A stretch of DNA of 64,000 nucleotides from Rhizorhapis sp036570425 (GTDB taxonomy: Bacteria; Pseudomonadota; Alphaproteobacteria; Sphingomonadales; Sphingomonadaceae). The notes under the pieces are model-generated. The model made no database searches, was not told where the DNA came from, and saw only the letters and a program-made list of their open reading frames with translations. Of this stretch, positions 9,312 to 18,581 are shown piece after piece (within the stretch, counting starts at the first letter, position 1; the number at the start of each line of letters is the position of its first letter). Both the position numbers and the translations under genes were made by a program. Where the stretch lies: the NCBI GenBank assembly GCA_036570425.1, contig DATCYF010000017.1:1-64000 (forward strand), read 5' to 3'.

Positions 9312-9879
9312 CCGGCATATTTTCGGCATGTTCAAGCTCTTCCGGACTGTCGATATCGACAAGCCAATGGGCGGGCGCGGCAAGCTGGGCCGCGTCGGCA
9401 AGCAACCCGCGCGCTCCCTGGTCACCGCTTAATCGTGAAATATCTGCCCACAATTCACGGCCAAAAAGGGCCGGCACCATCGGCCGACCCGCATTGCCCG
9501 TGGCGATGGCAGGCGGCGAATATTGTTCAAGGAGCGCTTCGAAATGCGATCGGGGAACGAACGGCATATCCGAAAGGACGATGAGGCAGGCCTCGCACGC
9601 AGTGGCCTCCGCGCGTGCGATGCCGGCAGCCAAAGAAACCGAAAGTGGCTCACCCGGACGCAGCCATGCGACGTCGAACCCCAACGCCGCAAAGTCCACA
9701 GGCAAGGAAGACGAACAGACTGCAATATGGCGACCGAACGGAATAGGAGAAAGCGTGTTGGCCGCGTGCTGGACGAGCGGCCTGCCATGCAGAGGCGCAG
9801 CAAGTTTGTCTGCCACGCCAAACCTCGTCGAGCGACCGGCCGCCAATAATATCAGGGCTACGGCCTCAGGTTCGATCAT
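9286..9879 (-). CDS. MocA-type molybdenum cofactor nucleotidyltransferase
   Basis: A 197-residue NTP transferase of the MobA/MocA family. The N-terminal 'ALILLAAGRSTRFG' is the nucleotide-binding loop, followed by 'DKLAAPLHGRPLVQHA', an 'LSDMPFV' acidic metal site near residue 100, and 'GRPMVPALFG'. MocA attaches CMP to Mo-molybdopterin, giving the cofactor that PaoC-type enzymes need, and the position beside paoC supports MocA rather than MobA. ATG 9879 fits the family start; the reading frame extends 19 codons upstream without a better start. Confidence 0.82.
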   Translation of the reverse strand: MIEPEAVALILLAAGRSTRFGVADKLAAPLHGRPLVQHAANTLSPIPFGRHIAVCSSSLPVDFAALGFDVAWLRPGEPLSVSLAAGIARAEATACEACLIVLSDMPFVPRSHFEALLEQYSPPAIATGNAGRPMVPALFGRELWADISRLSGDQGARGLLADAAQLAAPAHWLVDIDSPEELEHAENMPVTPSATDR

Positions 9880-10007
9880 AGCTGGACAAGCCTTTTTGGA
9901 AATTTGTGTAAAGTGATGAGTCACGACATAACGCATTTCAATGCCGGAATGGCCATGGAGATGGAATTGGGATTGCCATCGAACCTGTGCCTGCCTGTAA
10001 CGATCAT
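9880..10007. promoter_or_regulatory. Divergent promoter region between mocA-like and xdhC-like genes
   Basis: About 130 bases separate the two divergent cofactor-maturation genes. It is AT-richer than its surroundings (GGAAATTTGTGTAAAGTGATGAGTC region), consistent with back-to-back promoters, but I see no convincing operator. Confidence 0.4.
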
Positions 10008-10874
10008 ATGATCGCGCAAGGCTTCACCGATAATGCGGCAGTCAGGGCCCTGGCCGCAGCGAACGGCGCTTTGTGCACCATTGTCACAATCGAAGGTTCC
10101 TATTCACGCCGGATCGGCGCTCAACTGGCGGTGCTGGAGGATGGATCGATTGTCGGTAGCCTGGCCGACGGTTGCCTGGAAGCACAACTGGCACACGAAG
10201 CCCGCAACGCAGCCGGTGGAACGGCCTGCCTGAGGCGTTTTGGCAAGGGTTCGCCGCTGATCGATTTCCGCCTGCCATGCGGCGCGGGTATCGACGTTGT
10301 GATTGATCCGCAGCCGGACCGCCCGGCGATTGAGGCTCTTGTCAATCAGCTTGACCGTCGGCGTTCCGCTAGGCTTTCAGTCAGCACTCCAGCGATGCCG
10401 ATGCCATTTGTGCGTCATTACCGGCCCGAACTGCGTGTCGTCATTCTGGGCAGCGGGCCAGAAGCCCAAGCGCTCGCTCATCAGGCAAATGCCTTCGGTT
10501 TGCAAACGGAGCTGATGCAACCCCGCAACGCGGCAGGCGGGGAACTCACCCTTTATCAACCCGCGGATGTGCCGCTGGACAAGTGGACGGCCGTTGTGGC
10601 GCTTTTCCATGATCATGCATGGGAAAGCGGCGTGCTTCCCTGGGCGCTTGCATCGGAGGCCTTTTATGTTGGCGCACAGGGTGGCTGGGTGGCACGCGAG
10701 CAGCGCAAGACCATGCTGACGAACGCCGGCCTGCTGCCTTCACAAACCGCGCGCCTCCGCAGTCCGGTCGGACTGATTGGACATGCACGCGACCCGGCCG
10801 TTCTTGCCCTTTCGATTCTGGCGGAAATTGTACGCGACTATGAAGCGTTGGTTGATCGAGACTCAGATGAATGA
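10008..10874 (+). CDS. XdhC/CoxI-family maturation chaperone
   Basis: About 288 residues. XdhC-family proteins bind and sulfurate the molybdenum cofactor and insert it into xanthine-oxidase-type enzymes; in E. coli this job is done by PaoD for PaoABC. The N-terminal part has 'ALCTIVTIEGSYSRRIGAQLAVLEDGSIVGSLADGC' shared across the family (given here in pieces: 'EGSYSRRIGAQ', 'GSIVGSLADGC'), and the C-terminal part is a Rossmann domain starting 'LRVVILGSGPEAQALA'. ATG 10008 or GTG 9987 could be the start; neither has a good ribosome site. Neighbourhood ties it to paoABC. Confidence 0.83.
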   Translation: MIAQGFTDNAAVRALAAANGALCTIVTIEGSYSRRIGAQLAVLEDGSIVGSLADGCLEAQLAHEARNAAGGTACLRRFGKGSPLIDFRLPCGAGIDVVIDPQPDRPAIEALVNQLDRRRSARLSVSTPAMPMPFVRHYRPELRVVILGSGPEAQALAHQANAFGLQTELMQPRNAAGGELTLYQPADVPLDKWTAVVALFHDHAWESGVLPWALASEAFYVGAQGGWVAREQRKTMLTNAGLLPSQTARLRSPVGLIGHARDPAVLALSILAEIVRDYEALVDRDSDE

Positions 10875-10989
10875 CCGATATGGGAATTGGTGATCCAATT
10901 CGCGACGACTTGAAGGTGAAGCTTCCCAGCGCCCGAGCTTGGAACACGCTGACGTTTCCGTCGGCCGACACCGAGCGGGCGTGTATGCA

Positions 10990-12366
10990 TCAATCTTTCT
11001 TTACCAGGCCGCCGAGCACGACTACCAGCATCAGGCCCGACACCCACCCGACGAAGGCGAGCGCCCAGGTGAAGAACTGCAGTGCCCAGCCCCAGTACAG
11101 CGGCTCGTGATTGTCGCCGGTCAGCCGCGCCTTCCAGTCGGCCTTGGAGCCGAGACTGATCACCGGTAGCAGCACATCAAGTGCATACGCTGGCGCGAAT
11201 AATTCCTGGTACTTCGGCATTATAGGTTCGCAGGGTGTAAAGTCGCCGGCCCGCGCCCGGATCGCCACACAGACAGGATCGGGTGTGGCCTTGCTTGAAG
11301 TCAGCAGGTGCGTGCTCGAGCCGAACCGCGCGGGATTAACTGCGGCCCAATAGACGAGCGATGCGACAATCCACGCCATCAGCAGCACGACTGTCAAGCG
11401 AACGGGCTCATAGCCGTATCCGGTCAGCTTGCCGTAGAGCCAATGGAACGGCCAATTCATCCGCGGCACTTTGCCGGCAGCGCGGAACTGCTCCTGTTTT
11501 TCGATTGCCACCTTTCGCGCGGCGTTCGAATGCCCCATCGCGCGCAGCACCATGGTGAGCTGCTCCCACGGCTGAGTGCGAAAGTCCTTGCCGACGTGTT
11601 CCGGCACCTGCTTGCTAAGCCATGCGATGCGAGTCCTGGCGTCCGTCGGCGCGTGACCGTCGAACCGCAGGTAAGTGAACCCGTCGAGCCACAGCTTTCC
11701 CTGCGCCCCTTCCCAGCTGCCCTCATCATCACGAAGTGCAGAGACCCGCATGCCGTTAAGATTGACTTCTCCCACGATCTTTGTGGATCCGAGCAGGAAC
11801 ATGCCCTCCACCTTGGCTCGACTGCACGCGAGAGCAAGGCCGCCGGGGTGTTCAAACGTGGCATCGTCGCAATCCAGGTCGCCGCCGATAGTCGCACCGA
11901 CCAGATTTACAGTGTCTAAAGCGTGAAAGCCGCCCCGAAGATACACGCCGCCGCCACAACGCAATCCGCCTGCGTCCAGTCCGGCTTGAAGGCATGATCC
12001 ATCCAGGCCCAACACCGCGAGTTCGGAGTGAATGGCCTCAATCTTCTCGATCCGGCAGTAATTCAGATACAGCGCGTAGGGAGTCTTGGTCGTAGCGAGA
12101 TTGAGGGAGCCAACTAACCATGCGCCCTGAAGTTCGACACCATTTTCATGTACTGGGGCCTGCTCATCGCCACCAAGCGCTAGGAAGCGCACGAAAGCGG
12201 CTCGTACGCGATTCGTCTTGGTTTCCGCTTCCGGCCGCGTTTCGGAGATTACCGTTGGCGCGCCGATCCGAGAACATTCGAGCAGCGCATCTTCCGCTGG
12301 CCATAACGTGCCAAAGTCCGAGAGGGATCGACCGAATACTCGCTTAGCGCCTACTCTGCTCGCCAT
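10990..12366 (-). CDS. Membrane protein with beta-helix-like N-domain
   Basis: A 458-residue protein not assigned to a function. Residues about 85-220 are a run of short strands of the pentapeptide/bactofilin-like kind ('GAWLVGSLNLATT', 'NLVGATIGGDLDCDDATF', 'GEVNLNGMRV'), suggesting a right-handed beta-helix. A soluble helical stretch follows, then three to four hydrophobic segments ('LTVVLLMAWIVASLVYWAAV' near residue 320; 'ALDVLLPVISLG'; 'FFTWALAFVGWVSGLMLVVVL' at the C-end). Similar proteins are sometimes labelled membrane-associated oxidoreductase, but I see no redox motif. ATG 12366 is preferred over GTG 12375. It lies beside a relaxase scrap, so it may have arrived with a conjugative element. 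Confidence 0.7.
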   Translation of the reverse strand: MASRVGAKRVFGRSLSDFGTLWPAEDALLECSRIGAPTVISETRPEAETKTNRVRAAFVRFLALGGDEQAPVHENGVELQGAWLVGSLNLATTKTPYALYLNYCRIEKIEAIHSELAVLGLDGSCLQAGLDAGGLRCGGGVYLRGGFHALDTVNLVGATIGGDLDCDDATFEHPGGLALACSRAKVEGMFLLGSTKIVGEVNLNGMRVSALRDDEGSWEGAQGKLWLDGFTYLRFDGHAPTDARTRIAWLSKQVPEHVGKDFRTQPWEQLTMVLRAMGHSNAARKVAIEKQEQFRAAGKVPRMNWPFHWLYGKLTGYGYEPVRLTVVLLMAWIVASLVYWAAVNPARFGSSTHLLTSSKATPDPVCVAIRARAGDFTPCEPIMPKYQELFAPAYALDVLLPVISLGSKADWKARLTGDNHEPLYWGWALQFFTWALAFVGWVSGLMLVVVLGGLVKKD

Positions 12367-12402
12367 GTCCCGCACCGCACTAAAGTTCGGAGAAATGCTT
12401 TC

Positions 12403-12606
12403 TTACTTTATCGCAATGCCTCCGGAAGGTCGAGTGGGACTAGGATTGCCTCCAATTCTGTACAATCGAAGCGAGAACCGGTCGACCTGATCGGCGTCGG
12501 GACCATAGAGCGATCCACGCTCGCCTTCGCGGGTCGTGCCGTCACGCTGGAGATAGCGCCGATGGGCAGCAGCAGCCATGCCCTTCCCCAGCTTCACGAT
12601 GCGGCT
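12403..12606 (-). pseudogene. VirD2-like relaxase (DUF3363 type), N-terminal scrap
   Basis: On the minus strand a short reading frame gives 'RIVKLGKGMAAAAHRRYLQRDG' (in pieces: 'RIVKLGKGM', 'AHRRYLQRDGTTREGERG', 'SLYGPDADQVD'), which matches the segment shared by plasmid/ICE relaxases of the VirD2/DUF3363 kind ('ARAHLRYIQRDGxTRDGExG'). An in-frame stop lies just upstream and the similarity ends after about 45 residues, so only a scrap remains. It fills the gap between the TonB receptor and the beta-helix membrane protein. Confidence 0.6.
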
Positions 12607-12631
12607 TTACACACACCCACGCACAGGTCTC

Positions 12632-15049
12632 CTAGAACCGATATTTCGCTTCCACTCTCCACCTGCGCTGGTCGCCTGTGTAAACGGTATTGCTTGGGAA
12701 AGTCGGCAACAAGTTGGATGCAGCCGTGAAATACTTCTCATTGAACAGGTTCTGAATCGAGAAGGCGAGGCTCAGATTGGTGCCAGCAATGTCGTTCATG
12801 CCGATCCGGGCGTTCACTACGTCATAGGCCGGCAGATACTTGCCATATTGCGCGCCAAATTTCGAAGTATGGAACCAGTCACTGTTCAGAACGAGTTCGC
12901 TGTCGAAAGGCCGCACCGGAAGCACCCAGTTCGCGGCCACCGTGCTGGAGAAGCGGGGAGCATATCTCGTAATCTGCGAACGTGTGAGAGTGAGACCTCC
13001 GATGGGAGGAACCTGGACCTTATCGATATTCGTGTCGGTATAAGCGCCGTTGAAGCTGAAGCTTAGTCCTGCGATCGGGATCACTACAGCTTCAACTTCG
13101 ACACCCTGTATGGTCATGTCGGCGGCGTTGACGCCGATCGACTGTCTCGTCGGGAAGTCTGGCGCGGTGTTAGGAATTCCAGTTCCCACGACATTGAAGA
13201 ACTGCAGCGCGCCCTTGTACTTGCCGTAGAAGGCAGCAACGTTCAGGCGGCCTCTAACATCTCCGGCCTCCCAATCCCATTTGGCACCCAACTCCACGTC
13301 AGTGAGCTTCTCTTCACCGATCTTCTGGAATGGGCGAAGATCGGGGCATGCGCCTTGAGGACAACCCGGACCACCGGTCGTAAACACCGTCTCGAAAGCT
13401 GGGGTGTTTACGTTAGCGCCGCGATAGCCCCGGCGACTGGTGACATAAACAAAGAGATCTTCCGTCGCCTGATAGTCGAGACCGATTGTCCAACTGGGTT
13501 CTTCTCCCTTGCTGTTTATAATGCCGACACCGTCTGCCAGCCCGAGTGCGGCCTGATCTTCGCATGCCGCCCGGGTGAAATAAGCATTTTGGGGAGTGGG
13601 GGGATTTCCCAGCGAGCTGCCACCGCAGGCGCTAACATTATCCCAGCTGTAGCGTCCGCCAAGATTCAACGTCAGCTGATCGGTGATCTTGTATCCGATC
13701 TGGCCATAAAGTGCCTTGTTCTTGTTTTCGACGTGCGACGTCGTGAAAGGGATGCTCGAGGGATCGGAGGTGAATGCAATAAAATGCGAACCGCCCGGCT
13801 CGAACGATTTGTCATGATTATAGAAAGCGCCAAATATGAAACTCAGGCGATCGTCAAAGGCAGTTCCAAGTATCTGGAACTCATCGGTTATATATTTTCT
13901 GGCTTGTGTGGAATCGGCTATGAAGGCGGTAAAAAGGCTGCCGCCGAGTATTATCGGCCCTGCACCCTGCGTATTGATCGTGGAACGCAGCTTTGTCTCG
14001 CGATAGCCAAAGATATTGCGAAGCGTGATCCCACCCAAGTCCAGCTTGGTATCATTGGCAAGCCCCCAAAGCTTGCGATCGGATGTGCCAGAGGGATTCT
14101 GGCCCTGACCAAGCGAGCTATAAACTGAATGGTACCCAGCATCGATCTGACCTTGCCGATAGTCGGCCAGAATTGGATCGAGGAACGCTAACGGCGGGAT
14201 GACGCCGGGATTATGCTTATAGAAGTAAAGTCCGGCTGCATTTTCATCGGCTTTGAAATAGTCGTAGATTGTGGTGTTGCTCAGTCCTTCGAAAGGTTCC
14301 AGTAGCAACGAAACGCGGAATGCATCCTGATGCATATCGTTGAAGTCTGGGCCACCGCTGAGGTTTTTGATCGAACCGTCTTGCCGTCGTATCTGCCCCG
14401 CAAACCGAACGGCTGCTTTGTCCTGCACAATTGGAATGTTGATCGCGCCTTCCAACGTGCGGTAATCAAACCGGCCATATTCACCTTTGACGTAACCGCC
14501 AAACTCATAGTTCGGCGCTTCTGGCTGAATGATGATAGCGCCGCCGATGGTATTGCGCCCAAACAGCGTCCCCTGCGGCCCCTTCAGCACTTGAATGCTC
14601 GCAATGTCATATGCGGGCACGTTGGTGCCTTCGCCAACCAGGGGGATGTCAGCGAAATACGTCACGACGGCGGGAACGCCCTCTCCGATTGGATTCCTGC
14701 CCAACCCGCGCAGGATCACAGTCGTTGTCGTCTTGCCTCCTTCGGCGCTGAAGCGGAGGCCGGGTGTGATCAGATTCAGATCCTGAAGCTCGTGGACATT
14801 GCGCTGCTCGAGCGCAGCGCCTGAAAAGGCGGTTACGGACACAGGCACCGTTTGCGCGTTTTCTTCGCGGCGGCGAGCGGTCACCACGATATCGCCAAGC
14901 CTGTCCCCACCGACAGCCTCCGCCGAGCCTCGGGATGCGATACTTTGCGTGGGTGTAGTGGCCGGAGGCTGATCCTGCGCGGTCGCCATGGAGGGAAATA
15001 GGTAAAGGGCGCTAGTTAAAACAGTTCCAACCTTTAGTAATGCTTTCAT
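12632..15049 (-). CDS. TonB-dependent outer-membrane receptor (module A)
   Basis: An 805-residue receptor for energised uptake of a substrate across the outer membrane. A signal peptide ('MKALLKVGTVLTSALYLF', cleavage near 'ATAQD') is followed by the TonB-box region and plug ('GDIVVTARRREENAQTVPVS', 'LKGPQGTLFGRNTIGGAI') and a ~22-strand barrel ending in Phe ('WRVEAKYRF'), as expected. ATG 15049 has GGGAGG 8 bases upstream on the minus strand and starts a proper signal peptide; the upstream extension does not. It lies downstream of the Rieske genes in the same orientation, so it probably imports the oxygenase substrate. It clearly resembles the receptor of module B. Confidence 0.92.
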   Translation of the reverse strand: MKALLKVGTVLTSALYLFPSMATAQDQPPATTPTQSIASRGSAEAVGGDRLGDIVVTARRREENAQTVPVSVTAFSGAALEQRNVHELQDLNLITPGLRFSAEGGKTTTTVILRGLGRNPIGEGVPAVVTYFADIPLVGEGTNVPAYDIASIQVLKGPQGTLFGRNTIGGAIIIQPEAPNYEFGGYVKGEYGRFDYRTLEGAINIPIVQDKAAVRFAGQIRRQDGSIKNLSGGPDFNDMHQDAFRVSLLLEPFEGLSNTTIYDYFKADENAAGLYFYKHNPGVIPPLAFLDPILADYRQGQIDAGYHSVYSSLGQGQNPSGTSDRKLWGLANDTKLDLGGITLRNIFGYRETKLRSTINTQGAGPIILGGSLFTAFIADSTQARKYITDEFQILGTAFDDRLSFIFGAFYNHDKSFEPGGSHFIAFTSDPSSIPFTTSHVENKNKALYGQIGYKITDQLTLNLGGRYSWDNVSACGGSSLGNPPTPQNAYFTRAACEDQAALGLADGVGIINSKGEEPSWTIGLDYQATEDLFVYVTSRRGYRGANVNTPAFETVFTTGGPGCPQGACPDLRPFQKIGEEKLTDVELGAKWDWEAGDVRGRLNVAAFYGKYKGALQFFNVVGTGIPNTAPDFPTRQSIGVNAADMTIQGVEVEAVVIPIAGLSFSFNGAYTDTNIDKVQVPPIGGLTLTRSQITRYAPRFSSTVAANWVLPVRPFDSELVLNSDWFHTSKFGAQYGKYLPAYDVVNARIGMNDIAGTNLSLAFSIQNLFNEKYFTAASNLLPTFPSNTVYTGDQRRWRVEAKYRF

Positions 15050-15110
15050 GACAACCTCCCCGTTTTTCAGTTTAAGCATCAGTTCTACTTGGTGGAATTA
15101 AGTACATCCC

Positions 15111-15680
15111 TCATATAAAGACCGCCAAATTCGGCATGCCGAGGACAGTTTGGTCTAGTATTATTTCTCGCCTTGCAAGCAGGTATTCGCCGTTCTCACT
15201 GCGACGGATCAAGTCGTTTCTCTTTGCCGTCATAAAGCTGTACTGGCTGTGCTCGTATCGACTGCGTGCAAGTAAGATGTAGCTGGTGACTTCATATTCG
15301 CCCTCCTTTGCGGCAGGAGCGACACGAATGTTTGTGACGAAGCGGCGCGTGCGAGACGGGGGATCCTCTGCCCAAGCGCTCTTTGTACCGAGCCGCCCAA
15401 TGCGCCCCATCATCGAATGATAGTCATCTTCGAAGTGGAACATCGTGCGGTCTATACTCTTGTGTCGATCGCGCCCGGCGCGGGTGGATCGCAAAGGCGC
15501 GACATAAACCAGATCCTCGGCAAGCAGTTCCGCCCAGGCATCGAATTCCAGATCATCAAGATACCCCGCCTCCTCATGCAGGAACTGCACCAGTTCGTTG
15601 TACACCGGCGAACCAACCGCCAAGCCCTTGCCCGACCGACGCCGTTTGGTTGCGACGGCGACCTCCGCCTGATCTGCCAT
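15111..15680 (-). CDS. Ring-hydroxylating oxygenase, small (beta) subunit
   Basis: A 189-residue SnoaL/NTF2-like subunit of a Rieske non-haem iron oxygenase. Visible family features are 'YNELVQFLHEEAGYLDD' near residue 27, 'YVAPLRSTRAGRD' around residue 60, 'RTRRFVTNIRV' near residue 110 and 'ARREIILD' near the end. Beta subunits are structural and complete the alpha3-beta3 hexamer. It follows the alpha gene by 36 bases in the same direction, so both come from one transcript. Confidence 0.88.
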   Translation of the reverse strand: MADQAEVAVATKRRRSGKGLAVGSPVYNELVQFLHEEAGYLDDLEFDAWAELLAEDLVYVAPLRSTRAGRDRHKSIDRTMFHFEDDYHSMMGRIGRLGTKSAWAEDPPSRTRRFVTNIRVAPAAKEGEYEVTSYILLARSRYEHSQYSFMTAKRNDLIRRSENGEYLLARREIILDQTVLGMPNLAVFI

Positions 15681-15716
15681 TTTCCCCTCGCTCTCCTGAC
15701 TTGACTGCGCAGCCTT

Positions 15717-17120
15717 TCAATTTTCGCCGAGCATCATTCTTCGATAGGCGAGCCACCACATCCACTGAGTGTCGTCCTTCGTGAACCCGTCATAGACATA
15801 CCCGCCGCCCGGCCAGCCCTCTGGTTTGTTGTGACCCGTCAGCGCCTGATATTTGAGGGTCTGCTCACGACCGATCACGCCTTTTGCATTGTGGGTCATG
15901 TGCGGCCAGGTGTCTGAATCATCCTGTTCGATCGTGCCGGTGGTCCCGACATTGTAGATACCCGCTGCGCGCATCGCCCGTTTCTTCTCTTCGGACACGT
16001 CCTTTTCGGCAAAAAACCAAGTGTAGAACTCGAACTTCTCAGGGCCGCGGGGCACGAAAGTGTGCACCGCAAGCGCGCCCACGAAGGTGTAGTCGCGGCC
16101 GGGTGCGTAAAGAAACAAAACAGCAAGATTCGGGAAGATATTACCCACCTGTGGGGGGGACAATGCCATTAGCCGCATCTGCTCGGGTGAGAGGTGCTTT
16201 TGTAGCTGCGGTAGCAACTGTGGAGTGATCCCCGGCGGCGGCAGGATTTTTAGCCTTTCCTCCGGGGTCATCGAATCGACACCGCTGCCCATTGCCAGTG
16301 AGAAGGTCTGCTCAGCAGGGATACAGCGCAAGGTGTGGCCTTCGTCGGATGCCACGTCGATACCGTACATTGCCGGCGCGTTCGAATAGATGTCGTCCGC
16401 GTTGCTGCCGAACTGACCGATCTCCATCAAAGAGCGGTGGAGCGTCAACGTGTGGAAGCCGTCCGAGGCATTCTGTTCGCCGGCAGTCTTCCAGTTTGCG
16501 CTCACCATGACACGCTGTGGGGGGCCGAGAACTTCCAGGCCGTTGTCGGTTCGGCAGAAAAGCATATCAAGGTAGAATTTCATGTCTCCGAGATAGACCT
16601 CAAACTCGGGAGCCTCTTCGCTCCACGTCGCAAAGATCATGCCGCCATAGATCGCAACCCGCGCCTTCCTGAGGCCCAATTCGCTTTTTTGGCGGATGTC
16701 ACCGTGCATCTGCTCGCGCTCCACCGGCGCGCCTATGAAGCTGCCATCGGGACGGAAAGCCCATCCATGATAGATGCAGCGATGCACAGCGGCGTTGCCA
16801 GCGTCCCCCATGCATATCCGCATCCCACGATGTGGACATATGTTCAGCGAAACGTGAATCGCACCATCCGACGTCCGCCCTACGATCACCTGATCCTCAC
16901 CCATGTCGCGAACGACATAATCGCCAGATTCAGGGATCTCCGTTTGATGAGCAAGCATTAGCCACGTCTTGGCGAAAATATGCTTCATCTCCAGGTCGTA
17001 AACCTCGCGATCGGCGAGGACGCTCATTGATACCTCGCGTGTTTCGACGTCGATCAATTCGCTCATGAGCTCTTCCCGGCGCGCCCGGTCTACATCCGCT
17101 TTGCTGGTGCGGTTGAGCAT
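15717..17120 (-). CDS. Ring-hydroxylating oxygenase, large (alpha) subunit
   Basis: A 467-residue catalytic subunit. The Rieske [2Fe-2S] site is Cys95/His97 ('CPHRG') and Cys115/His118 ('CIYHGW'). The mononuclear iron site has Asp220, His223 and His228 in 'NASDGFHTLTLHRSL', with the bridging Asp intact. Such enzymes insert O2 into aromatic rings or related substrates using electrons from a ferredoxin, which is not encoded nearby. AGGAGAGG lies 6 bases upstream of ATG 17120. A LacI-type operator (17199-17212) sits about 80 bases before the start. The substrate cannot be told from sequence. Confidence 0.9.
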   Translation of the reverse strand: MLNRTSKADVDRARREELMSELIDVETREVSMSVLADREVYDLEMKHIFAKTWLMLAHQTEIPESGDYVVRDMGEDQVIVGRTSDGAIHVSLNICPHRGMRICMGDAGNAAVHRCIYHGWAFRPDGSFIGAPVEREQMHGDIRQKSELGLRKARVAIYGGMIFATWSEEAPEFEVYLGDMKFYLDMLFCRTDNGLEVLGPPQRVMVSANWKTAGEQNASDGFHTLTLHRSLMEIGQFGSNADDIYSNAPAMYGIDVASDEGHTLRCIPAEQTFSLAMGSGVDSMTPEERLKILPPPGITPQLLPQLQKHLSPEQMRLMALSPPQVGNIFPNLAVLFLYAPGRDYTFVGALAVHTFVPRGPEKFEFYTWFFAEKDVSEEKKRAMRAAGIYNVGTTGTIEQDDSDTWPHMTHNAKGVIGREQTLKYQALTGHNKPEGWPGGGYVYDGFTKDDTQWMWWLAYRRMMLGEN

Positions 17121-17198
17121 GATTTCCTCTCCTGCCCCGCGCCTTTGAACGCCAAGCGCCGGTTGATAGGATTGAGACTATCGGCAGTCGGAGATGCG

Positions 17199-17212
17199 TG
17201 CAAGCGTATTCA
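17199..17212. promoter_or_regulatory. LacI-type operator, Rieske operon
   Basis: TGCAAGCGTATTCA, an imperfect palindrome centred on CG, fits the LacI-family pattern TGNAANCG-N-T/A-T-N-CA at 13 of 14 positions. It shares the 12-mer TGCAAGCGTATN with the site at 18555-18568. It lies between the divergent Rieske operon and the lacI-like gene. Confidence 0.62.
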
Positions 17213-17265
17213 GCATGGCCCATATTTATGCTACTCAACGCTAGCCAGGAGCCGTTACAGGCAGG

Positions 17266-18450
17266 TTGGCGCTGGGTCAGCACGGCGCTAAGTCTGGTCT
17301 TTCCAAGCGCCGCTTTACAGGCGCGAATTATTTGGTGCGGGGAACGTCATTGCGAAAGCCAACGTCAACCAGATTGAAGTCCCGAATATCCGTAGCGACA
17401 GATGTCGCCAAGCTCGCGGGAGTATCGCAATCTGCGGTCTCTCGCGCCTTCACGGATGGGGCAAGCATCGCCGAGTCGACCCGCAAGAAAGTTCTCGAGG
17501 CCGCAGGCGTGCTGGGGTACAGGCCCAACTACACAGCACGCGCACTCAGTACGCGACGCTCCCGCATCGTCGGTGTCATTATGGGTTATCTTGACAATGG
17601 CTTCTATCCTGCCGTCCTAGAGGCGCTGTCAGCCGAGCTTCATGCGATCGACTATCGCATCCTTTTGTTCACGACCGACATCGCCAGCGAAGTCGATCCT
17701 TCGGTCGAGGAGGTGCTCCAGTACAATGTCGACATGCTGGTCATGGCGTCGACAATCTTGACGTCTAGTCTTGCAGAGGAATGCCGGAAGGCGGGCACCC
17801 CAGTCATCATGTTCAATCGCACGACAGGGGAATCCGGTACATGGAGCGTCACGGGGGAGAACCTTGACGGTGGACGCGAGATCGCCGACTTCCTCGTGGC
17901 AGCAGGCCACGACCACTTTGCCTTCATCGCGGGTATTGAGAACTCTTCAACCAGTCGTGATCGTGAGGCCGGATACAGTCAGCGATTGCTACAACACGGC
18001 AAGGGAAAGCCAGTTCGTGAAGTCGGGAACTATACGTTCGAAGGCGCAACCGAGGCAGCGCGCGCTTTGTTCAAGAGGCGCTCCCGTCCAGATGCGATCT
18101 TTTGCGCCAACGACCATATGGCGCTCGCAGCCATCGAAGTGGCTCGATCGGAATTCGGACTTGAGGTGGGACGCGACGTTTCAATCATCGGGTTTGACGA
18201 CATCGCCATGGCGGCATGGCCCAGCCATTCTCTTACGACCTATTCGCAACCTATAAAGCTGATGGTGCAGCGACTCACGTCTATCGTGCAGAGCCTGTTG
18301 CGTGACCCGAATTATCCTCCGACAGCGACCATTGTGCCGGGGCGGCTCGTTGTTCGAGGTTCCGCCCGGGTGCCTCCAATGGGGATACTGCAAGATGAAG
18401 CGGGGCTATACTGGCGGTCTTCAAGCATGTTAGAAGCGTCGCCGGAGTAA
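17266..18450 (+). CDS. LacI-family transcriptional regulator
   Basis: Up to 394 residues. The helix-turn-helix is 'VATDVAKLAGVSQSAVSRAF' followed by the hinge helix region 'RPNYTARALSTRRSRIVGV'; the rest is a periplasmic-binding-protein-like effector domain ('DAIFCANDHMALAAIEV', 'VSIIGFDDIAMAAWP'). LacI proteins normally repress until a small ligand binds. The start is unsure: TTG 17266 opens the frame, but GTG 17335, some 20 codons before the HTH, is as plausible. It is transcribed away from the Rieske operon and towards the HisD operon, with one operator-like site before each, so it probably controls both. Confidence 0.9.
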   Translation: MALGQHGAKSGLSKRRFTGANYLVRGTSLRKPTSTRLKSRISVATDVAKLAGVSQSAVSRAFTDGASIAESTRKKVLEAAGVLGYRPNYTARALSTRRSRIVGVIMGYLDNGFYPAVLEALSAELHAIDYRILLFTTDIASEVDPSVEEVLQYNVDMLVMASTILTSSLAEECRKAGTPVIMFNRTTGESGTWSVTGENLDGGREIADFLVAAGHDHFAFIAGIENSSTSRDREAGYSQRLLQHGKGKPVREVGNYTFEGATEAARALFKRRSRPDAIFCANDHMALAAIEVARSEFGLEVGRDVSIIGFDDIAMAAWPSHSLTTYSQPIKLMVQRLTSIVQSLLRDPNYPPTATIVPGRLVVRGSARVPPMGILQDEAGLYWRSSSMLEASPE

Positions 18451-18554
18451 GATGAACACCGACGGAGGCCAGCTTTGATGTGCCCGCCTAGTGTCGCAGC
18501 AAGTCCTTTCCCTGCACCTAGCTTGACCGTGTCCCACGTATGCTTTACCCCAGC

Positions 18555-18568
18555 TGCAAGCGTATGCA
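18555..18568. promoter_or_regulatory. LacI-type operator, HisD/SDR/LuxE/LuxC operon
   Basis: TGCAAGCGTATGCA is a better palindrome (TGCA...TGCA with central CG) than its twin at 17199. It ends 13 bases before the start codon of the HisD-like gene, overlapping where RNA polymerase or the ribosome would sit, consistent with repression. Confidence 0.65.
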
Positions 18569-18581
18569 ATGAGAGGACCTG

